Shown: positions 56,640 to 64,000 of the stretch, one piece after another | Numbering within the stretch: position 1 is the first letter of the stretch | Layout of the letters: the number at the start of each line of letters is the position of its first letter | From: Closterium sp. Naga37s-1 | Taxonomy: Eukaryota; Streptophyta; Zygnematophyceae; Desmidiales; Closteriaceae | Reading direction: 5' to 3' | Length of the DNA stretch: 64,000 nt | NCBI GenBank assembly: GCA_947471745.1 | Contig: CANJKZ010000395.1 | Span: 1,055,001-1,119,000, forward strand | Position numbers and translations under genes: made by a program | Notes under the pieces: generated by a model | The model's input: only the letters and a program-made list of their open reading frames with translations | Told to the model about the DNA's origin: nothing | Database searches by the model: none

Positions 56640-58838
56640 GTACAACAAGTGCAAGATCAAGAGACAAGCAGGTGAGGTAGAACGGGCATAAGCCCAAGAG
56701 CAGTGCAAAAACGCTGAAGATCACCAGACCCAAGGGCCTTGGTGAAGACATCAGCAGTGTTGGCCCGAGAGGCCACGTAAGAAAGACGAAGCTAACCACG
56801 CTGCTGCAGCTCTCGAGCAAGGAAGTAGCGAAGAGCAATGTGCTTCGTTCTGTGCTCCAGTCTCTGCTCCCGACACAAGGCAAGCATGGCCTTGTTGTCG
56901 ACGTACAGAACTGGAGGAGAACGAGGCCGCTCCCCCAAGTCGGTCAGAAGTTAGGTCAGCCAGCGTAGCTCCTGTGCAGCCATAGCCCCAGCGTAGATCT
57001 CGGCCTCACAGCTGGAACCAAGCACAGAAGAAGAACGAGTGGACCTCCACGAGACAGATTCAGAGCCAAGACTGAAGGTGTAACCCTGTGACGAACGCTG
57101 AGTCGCCTGGTCGTCGGCCGAAGAAGCGTCGGAGTGTCCTGTGGGTACCACTGAACCCTGTCCTCCAAGCACGAGCCCCATGCCCGATGTACTGCACAAG
57201 TAACGCAGTACCCTCTTCGCAGCATCAAAGTGCACCTTTCGGTGTCTACCGGGAGCTACGTAGCGAGCCAGGAGGCTGAGAGGGTACGCGAGGTCAGGTC
57301 GTGTGCACGTCATCAGGTACATGAGGTAACCCACAAGCTCTGGGTACGGACCACTCGGCTCTACGGACTCGTCCAAAGGTGGAGCTGAGAGCGAGTGGCC
57401 GGTAGACCGAGGAGTGGGCTGTGGCGAGGAGTACTGGAAGCCGAAGCGCTGAAGGACCTGGTGCACCATGTGTGATTGAGTCAGGGTGATGGTGCGCCGT
57501 GCTCTGTCCCGGGTGATCTGCAAGCCAAGATAGCTACGCAGCTCTCCCAGGTCAGTGCAGGTGTGTCTCTCCTACAGCTCCGCCTTCACTAGAGCGCCTC
57601 TGTGTCAGCAGTAGCAAAAACCAAGTCATCGACGTACACGAGGATGTAGAACGCCGGCAGAGTAGTGTCGGTGCGTAGAAATTGCGACGGGTCAGCAGAG
57701 GAAGGAGCAAACCCAAGAGCCGCAATTGTAGTCCTCAGTGTGTCGTGCCACTCTCGGGGCGCTTGGCGGAGACCGTAGACTGGCCGCCGGAGGCTCCACT
57801 GGGTACCCGCAGGAAACGACCCAGTGAAGTCAGGTGGGCGGCGTAGCCAGATCTCCTCGTGAAGGCTGCCCTGCAAGAAAGCTGTGGAGAAGTCGAGGGA
57901 GTGCAGCTCGTAGTCACGCTGTGCTGCAACGTGCAGCAGCACCTGAAGTGTAGTCATCTTCGGGGTGGGGGAGAAGGCCTAGAAAAAGTCGACCCCCTGT
58001 CGCTGACTAAAGCCTCGAGCAACGTAACGCGCCTTGAAGGCAGGCGGAGAACCCGGCGGCCGCTCCACTCTGAAAATTAACATGCCATCGACTATGTTCG
58101 CCCCAGGAGGAGGAACATCGTCGACGTAGGTGCCTGTGGACTTCCAGGAAGCCATCTCTGCGTCCATGGCTGTCTGCCACTGAGAGGAGTACTCACCCGC
58201 GATCGCCTCAGCGTAAGAGCTTGGGGTAGGGATGTCAAGTGCATCCAGGTCTCCCTCAGGGCAAAGCAGCATGGATGCGAAACGAGGTAAAGCGGCCGCA
58301 AGACACTCAAGCTCAATCTGCCTGTCCTCAAGGACGTCACTGCTAAGGGCATGCTCACCCCCGACGGACGGAGGACAGACAGACTCAGACTCAGTAACAA
58401 GACTCGCGACGTAGTCGAGACGACTCCTAGCTGCAAAGTGGACTAGCTCAGTGACTAGGGAAACGCTGCAGTAGACTCAAAATAAGGGTCAGTGACGACA
58501 GTAGCGAGGAGACGAGTGACAGTAGGACTGGCAGCACGAGAAAGGTCGGACTCTGGGTCAGGAACGTGCGGAAGAGAGGACGCGGGAGGCTCACGCAGGA
58601 CAACACGCTGTGGAACAGAGGAAGGACGAAGTGCCATGATGTGCGTGCCTGGGACAGGTGGAGGACGAGGACGGGCGACACGACGAGCACGAACAGGTGT
58701 GGAAGCACGAGTCTTAGGCTCACGACGCTCAGTCAGGGACTCAGTCACCTCAGTGTGAGGAGCAGGAGCAGGCAGCGGGGAGCCAGGCAGTAGCTGCAGG
58801 GCAGCGCGACACTGAGGGAGCAGGGCCGGACAGCGCAA
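56640..58838 (-). pseudogene. deleted copia: linker, RT and RNase H
   Basis: On minus: Pro/Arg linker (LPGSPLPAPAPHTE, RPPPVPGTHIM), then EYSSQWQTAMDAEM, RT with GMLIF in place of the usual GMWIF, LDFSTAFLQGSLHEEI and YVDDLVFATAD, then RNase H (HSDASSADDQATQRSS, CEAEIYAGAMAAQEL) to about 56640. A frame change lies between linker and RT (about 58440). Stops or shifts occur at 57979, near 57590, at 56951 and near 56790. Sequence similarity to the 48171 RT is high. Confidence 0.88.
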
Positions 58839-58912
58839 GAGCGCTTCGGGCAGGTTAGAGCGGAACTATTGGTGGGCCCTAAAAACCTAACAGGTTTTCT
58901 GCTCTGATACCA

Positions 58913-59036
58913 TGTCAGAATAACTGTGCAGGAATGATTGGATTAGCAAGAGTTGGGGTACAAGTACTAACCCTAGATGTGCTGTACCCCATAAGGATGC
59001 CCCACTATAGCCTACAAGTAAGATTGTACTTTGACA
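58913..59036 (-). repeat. 5' LTR (minus orientation) of deleted copia
   Basis: 124 bp, adjoining the PBS complement gctctgatacca (58901-58912). It is the third copy of this LTR family, after 34897 and 56291. Confidence 0.93.
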
Positions 59037-59173
59037 AAAACAGTGCGCGCGAAGTTGGCGAAGCCCCGTTAGCAGTAACGGGTGAACAACGGCTGCTGCT
59101 GTACGCGATGTTGAAGAACGCGGTAAGGAATGCTGAAAAAATCCTTACAATCCCATTTGCTTCTTATTTCTAG
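59037..59173 (+). other. short open segment of unknown origin next to the copia
   Basis: The + frame reads SAREVGEAPLAVTGEQRLL, then LYAMLKNAVRNAEKIL to a TAG at 59171-59173. The EQRLLLYAMLK stretch has a faint resemblance to acyl-CoA-binding domains, but it is too short to assign. It might be a remnant of a host gene interrupted by the transposons, or chance. Confidence 0.2.
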
Positions 59174-60455
59174 CCCAGCGTGATGGATGAAGCCAATAGG
59201 TTGGATTGTTTATTATACATATGCATATACAACGTACAAAGGTACATCTTCCATGTGTCCTGGTTTGTTGAGGCATTCATTTATGGAAGGAGATAGCTGG
59301 AGTGAAGATGAATAAAAGGAAAAGTATCTCCAATGTTGACGATTTGTATGGTGTTGAAAATAAATAAAAGCATCCTCTTTGTGATGTGGATGGATAGACG
59401 TTGTGTGTTTAGCTTTATCCATGGAGCTTTATCCATTAGTATTCAGCTTTATCCATGGAGAAGCGATGAGGACCATATAATGTCTCCGTGTCCAGTGAAA
59501 AACGTTTGGCTGAGCTCGGCCGAGGTGCTACACCACAGAGATTACCTAGCTGGAGGTTGGGGTTACGACGAGGTTCGGCTCAGCGGAATCTCGAGTCGCT
59601 GTTCGTTGAGCCTCGGGTTGCTCCCCACCACCAACTTCTCACCAACTCCCAATGGAATCATTTTGGCTACTCGAGCCACCGGCTTCCGCGGGTCCCTGTC
59701 CAACCACAGAAATTGAGTGAACTGTAACACACTTCCACGTGCCAATCACTAGCTGGACGTCCTTTACAGAGTCGGTTGGGCGCCCTTTCCATATCACGTC
59801 GCGGCCCGCAACGGACGGTCACGAAGGTCGTCGGCGCATCAGTCGGCGCTGCGCGAGCCACATGTGCCATTCCGCCCATCCCAGAGTTTCCGCTCGCCGG
59901 GTGATGTTTTCCGTCGCTGACACGTATGAAGGATCTTGGTGCGCGGCCTTTTTTCACCTACTGCGCGCCGTACGCCATTGTTTGGGAGGGCCTCACGTTA
60001 CGGATGCCTCTGGTTCGGAAAGGCGGTGGAAGGAGTCCAGCGAAGGTTGGGCAAGCACGCAGCCACCATCCAAGTTCCTGGCCGCCCTGACGCGTGTAGC
60101 GTTGCTTCACCACTGGCCCTCACCAACCAATAATCCACGCTCCGGGCCAAAGTCAGGGCCCAGGAAGACCAATCGTCAACCACCAACCTCGGGGCAAGCT
60201 TGGGCCAAGCTTTGGGGATAAAGGTGGTGGTGGTTTCCACCGAATGCATCAAACCTCGATCTGTTCTACTCCACAGACGTACCGACTCGTAGTCTGAATA
60301 AAACGGGACGAGTTGCTCATTCTCATCATCCCCGCTCACTCGCTTTCGTGCCTTCAGCCCTCAGAGCGGCGACCAGCAGCTCAGCTGCTGCCCTAGTTCG
60401 CAACTTCGGTTGCGAGTGCTACCCTACCCTCCTCAAGCCTCACGTGCTTCCTTAG
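59174..60455 (+). promoter_or_regulatory. upstream region and 5'UTR exon of eEF3
   Basis: No protein-coding gene is supported here. A duplicated cagctttatccatggag occurs at about 59410-59460. A CCAAT motif lies in ccaaccaataatcc (about 60122-60135), with ataaa-type AT patches at about 60219 and 60297. The stretch from about 60330 is C/T-rich and ends in CTTAG/GTAAGC, so it is probably the non-coding first exon. The motif assignments are by eye only. Confidence 0.4.
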
Positions 60456-60621
60456 GTAAGCATTTCGATTAATTTTCCTCCACTTTTACTTCGTTAGTTT
60501 CAACTTCGTTGCACTTTCGTCGAGTGCTGCTGCAATATCTTTATTTCGTTCCATTCGCTGCAATCTTCAAATTCTAGACATCTCACCTTTCTGCTCTGTC
60601 GTTTATTCTTGGTTTCTGCAG
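60456..60621 (+). other. intron in the eEF3 5'UTR
   Basis: Donor GTAAGC at 60456, AT-rich body, acceptor TTTCTGCAG ending at 60621, nine bases before the ATG at 60630 (gaagttATGg). The abrupt change from the C/T-rich leader to T-rich sequence and back supports an intron. Leader introns are common in highly expressed translation-factor genes. Confidence 0.65.
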
Positions 60622-60629
60622 AGGAAGTT

Positions 60630-63600
60630 ATGGCCCCCCGCAAGGGAGCTGCCCAGGTGGCGAAGAAGCCGGCTGTCGCCGAGCTCCCGCCTTTCGAGGA
60701 GTGCAATGTCAGCAAGACGATGATTGAGCCGTGGCAGAAGGTCGCTTCGGCGTCCTCTGCCGACGAGCGTGCGGCTGCCATCGACGCCGCTGTTTCCATG
60801 CTTCAAAGCGAGGGCCCCGCTTCCATCGTGGCCTACAAGGTTGTCAAGCGCGTGAAGTACTCCGCCGTGGACCTGAACGCGACGGCGCGCGAGGGAGCCA
60901 TGCTCTTCATCTCGGCTCTCGTCGAGAAGATGGGCCGCACCTGCGAGCCCTTCCTCATCGAGCTCCTTCCCGCCGTGCTCATTCTCTACTCCGATAAGCT
61001 CCAAAACGTTCGTACCGCTGCCGACGCCGCCGGCCGCGCCATCTGCAGCAGCATGTGCCCGTTCTCCGCGAAGCTCCTCCTGCCCGCTATCTTCGAGGCC
61101 ATGTCCGACCGCAAGAACTGGCGCACCGCCGAGGGAGCTCTCGTCCTCCTCTCCGTGCTCGCCAACTCTGCCCCGCGCCAGCTCGCCCGTTGTCTGCCGG
61201 AGATCGTCCCCAAGGTCTCGGAGGCGATGAGCGACAGCAAGGAGCAGGTGCGCAAGGCTGCGTACGACGCCATGACCGACGCCTGCGCCGCCATCGGTAA
61301 CCGCGATATCGAGCAGTTCATCCCCGTGCTCGTGAGCTCCATCGCCCGCCCCATTGAGGTCCCTGAGACCGTGCACAAGCTGTCGGCCACCACCTTCGTG
61401 CAGGCGGTCACCGCGCCGACCCTGTCCATCATGGTTCCTCTCCTTTCCCGCGGTCTCCGCGACCGCGCGCCTGCCATCAAGCGTAAGTCCGCTATCATCA
61501 CGGAGAACATGAGCAAGCTCATTGACGACCCGCTTGCCGCCGTGCCCTTCCTGCCCAAGCTCCTCCCGGGGCTTGAGCTGGTGAGCAAGGAGGCCGCCGA
61601 TCCCGAGATCCGTACCGTGGCGAGCAAGGCGCACAAGACCCTGTCGGTTGTGGGCGAGGAGGCGCAGGTGATCATGGCGAACCTTCTCAACGACAAGGAG
61701 CAGGTGGAGATGGTGCTCACCGTTCTCAAGTCGACTCTCGCGGAGATTGCGCCGATTGTCGTCGACGACGGTGTGGTGGCGACGCTGGACTACGTGTCTT
61801 CGATGTGCGCGGTGCAGATGATTCTAAAGAACTTCGACGAGGAGGACTGGCAGAAGATGATCGTGCCTTCGCTCAAGGCTTTCGTGTCGGAGGAGGACGC
61901 GGAGAAGGTGTCGGCCAAGGTCCTGCAGCTGTGCATGGCGGACTACGAGTCGCGCAAGGTGAAGCAGTACGAGGAGGAAGATGACGAGGGCGAGGAGCTC
62001 TGCACTTGCGAGTTCTCCCTGGCTTATGGTGGCAAGATCCTGCTCAACAACGCCGGTCTCTTCCTCAAGCGCGGCCGCCGCTACGGTCTCTGCGGTCCCA
62101 ACGGTTGCGGTAAATCGACGCTCATGCGCGCCATCGCCAACGGTCAACTCGATGGCTTCCCCAGCCCCGACGAGCTCAAGACGGTGTACGTGGAGCATGA
62201 CCTGGACGCGTCCGTTGCTGAGGTGGCCGTGGTGGATCTGATCATGAACGAGCCTGCTCTGGTCGGCATCGAGAGGGATCACGTTGTGGAGACGCTCGCC
62301 AGCGTCGGGTTCACCCCCGAGTGGCAGGCCAGCCCCGTCGCCGCGCTCTCCGGAGGGTGGAAGATGAAGCTCGCTCTCGCCCGTGCCATGCTCATGAAGG
62401 CGGATATCCTTCTGCTGGATGAGCCCACCAACCATCTCGACGTCAAGAACGTGCAGTGGCTGTGCGACTACCTCACCGGCCTTAAGGACGTATCGTGCAT
62501 CATCGTTTCTCACGACTCCGGCTTCCTCGATAACGTCTGCACCGACATCATCCACTACGAGAACCGCAAGCTGAAGCAGTACCGCGGCAACCTGAGCAAG
62601 TTCGTGGAGCAGAAGCCCGAGGCCAAGGTGTACTACGAGTTGGCCGAGGCGACCATCAAGTTCACGTTCCCCGAGCCCGGGTTCCTCGAGGGTGTCAAGA
62701 CCAAGGACAAGGCCATTCTCAAGATGACGCGCGTGTCGTTCCAGTACCCCGGGGCTACTAAGGTTGCCGTGGCGGACGTGACGGTTCAGTGCTCGCTGTC
62801 TTCCCGCGTGGCCGTCATCGGGCCTAACGGTGCCGGCAAGTCGACGCTCATCAAGCTGCTCACCGGCGAGCTCGAGGCTACGGTAAGCAATCAATGTTCA
62901 GTTCATCCGAAATACCTAAGTCACATGGGTCCAATCCAATTCAGTGTTTTTTTCGGTTTCCGTCTCTTCACCTTGCTTCCACGTGGATGATTGCTTGTTT
63001 GCTTTCCCTTCCACCTGCGCTCTTTTTTCCCCGGGCTTCCTTATTGACCGTGTCCCTTATCCCTGTTCACTCTCGCTCACCCCATGCAGAACGGCACGTG
63101 CTGGAAGCACCCCAACCTGCGCGTGGCCTACGTGGCGCAGCACGCGTTCCACCACGTGGAGCAGCACCTGGACATGACGCCCAACGAGTACATCCGGTGG
63201 CGTTACGCCTTCGGCGAGGATCGCGAGGAGCAGGACAAGGTGTCGCGTAAGATCAAGGAGGACGAGGAGAAGAAGATGGCTGAGAAGGTTGTCATCGACG
63301 GCACCAAGCGCATCGTCGACTGCCTGCTGGCGCGTCGCAAGCTCAAGAAGGGCTACGAGTACGAGGTGCAGTGGAAGGGCGGTGTTGAGACCACGTGGCT
63401 GCCACGTGCTACCCTTGAGGAGATGGGCTTCGTGAAGCTGGTGAACGAGATCGACGCCAAGGAGGCTGCCGCGCAGGGGCTCATCACGCGCCCGCTTACC
63501 ATCGCCATGGTGCAGAAGCATCTCGAGGAGTTCGGCCTGGAGTCGGAGTTCGGAACCCACAGTCGCATCCGCGGTCTGTCCGGTGGTCAGAAGGTGAAGC

Positions 63601-64000
63601 TCGTGCTGGCTGGTGCCATGTGGAACTGCCCGCACATGCTGGTGCTCGATGAGCCTACTAACTACCTTGATCGCGACTCGCTCGGCGCGCTCGCGAACGC
63701 CATCAAGGAGTACGGAGGTGGTGTGGTGATGATTTCGCATAACAGCGAGTTCACGTCGGCGCTGTGCCCTGAGGTGTGGAGAGTGGATGCTGGTCTGTTG
63801 ACGCCCGAGGGTGCCCCCGCGTGGTTGAACAACGCGAAGCTGGAGCTGAAGAAGCAGGCGGAGGAGATGATTGACGCGTTCGGCAACACTGTGAAGGTTG
63901 TTCAGCAGAAGAAGCAGCTCAGCCGCAAGGAGCTCAAGGCCAAGGAGAAGGCTCGCAAGGCCAGAATCGCGGCCGGTGAGGCCGTGAGCGACGAGGAGGA
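60630..64000 (+). CDS. translation elongation factor 3 (eEF3), 3' end outside window
   Basis: Exon 1 60630-62882 (751 codons), intron 62883-63089 (GTAAGC...ATGCAG), exon 2 from 63090 to the window edge without a stop; about 1,054 residues so far, against about 1,044 in yeast eEF3. N-terminal HEAT repeats (about 20-330); ABC1 with Walker A GPNGCGKST (489-497), signature LSGGWKMKLA (about 573) and Walker B ILLLDEPTNHLD (about 593); ABC2 with Walker A GPNGAGKST (about 731), signature LSGGQKVKL (about 915) and LVLDEPTNYLD (about 934). A chromodomain-like insert (YEYEVQWKGG, about 840) inside ABC2 is the diagnostic feature of eEF3 and separates it from other ABC-F proteins. A Lys-rich C-terminus follows (KKQLSRKELKAKEKARKAR). 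Known role: an ATPase that helps release E-site tRNA from the ribosome. The ATG is preferred over the upstream frame because the latter lies in the intron. Confidence 0.93.
62883..63089 (+). other. eEF3 coding intron
   Basis: A 207-bp phase-0 intron (ACG/GTAAGC...CCATGCAG/AAC) follows the ABC2 Walker A region. Splicing rejoins GELEAT to NGTCWKHPNLRVAY, the expected sequence context after the second P-loop. Confidence 0.9.

Larger units (their letters stand above)
56291..59036 (-). mobile_element. internally deleted minus-strand copia with both LTRs
   Basis: LTRs at 56291-56415 and 58913-59036 (125 and 124 bp, about 95% identical), PBS tggtatcagagc on minus at 58912-58901 and polypurine tract at the other end. 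Flanks aaaag and aaaac may be a target duplication with one mismatch. After a leader of only about 100 bases the coding part begins in the linker just before RT. Gag, protease, zinc motif and integrase are missing. It would need proteins from full-length relatives, such as the 48171 element, to move. Confidence 0.9.

Noticed and set aside
60603..61634. 343-codon minus-strand ORF opposite eEF3, and a second at 61824-62894
   Set aside because: These are shadows of the GC-rich eEF3 exon; the + strand protein has full family motifs.

Overview
This is a nuclear window from a GC-rich green-lineage eukaryote. The evidence is GT-AG introns, a plant-style seipin gene, an eEF3-type elongation factor with introns, and dense Ty1/copia and Ty3/gypsy LTR retrotransposons whose primer-binding sites resemble the initiator-Met tRNA 3' end. 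The Gly/Ala-rich copia polyproteins look to me like those of streptophyte algae such as Closterium. That placement is inference from memory of family style, not a database result.

Layout. (1) 1-11.5 kb: a possible C-terminal tail of an upstream gene (1-138), then a very large Glu/Arg/Val-rich coiled-coil gene on + (long exon 512-7110 with one apparent single-base frame change near 5267, then several small exons to about 11.5 kb separated by microsatellite-rich introns). (2) 11,980-30,319: a nested transposon. A Ty1/copia element (135-bp LTRs, TSD cagac) has been invaded by a PIF/Harbinger-like MITE (12,482-12,636, TSD TTA), by a Ty3/gypsy chromovirus with a chromodomain (13,346-19,397, TSD acagc) and by a second, unrelated copia element (23,958-30,115, TSD gttct). 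(3) 30.3-34.9 kb: seipin gene (31,634-34,354), a lipid-droplet biogenesis protein, with an unusually long acidic C-terminal tail. (4) 34.9-59.0 kb: a second transposon block: a solo copia LTR; a heavily decayed + strand copia carrying a solo gypsy LTR; two internally deleted minus-strand copia remnants joined head to tail; a (GT)n array of about 720 bp; a minus-strand gypsy pseudogene split by a nearly intact copia (48,171-55,695, TSD ctgcg, only two in-frame TAG codons in the whole gag-pol frame); a second MITE-like inverted repeat (55,824-55,979); and an internally deleted minus-strand copia (56,291-59,036). (5) 59.0-64.0 kb: promoter region, a 5'UTR intron and most of an eEF3 gene (60,630 to beyond the window end).

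The three cellular genes (coiled-coil protein, seipin, eEF3) share a strand but no evident pathway. They are islands between mobile-element blocks. No rRNA, tRNA or CRISPR was recognised. The most notable signals are the reconstructable insertion order with target-site duplications, two MITE candidates, a short 'LREW' peptide module amplified in both linkers of one copia lineage, an 18-bp tandem repeat in which every unit carries a perfect splice-donor consensus, and eEF3 in what looks like a green-lineage genome.
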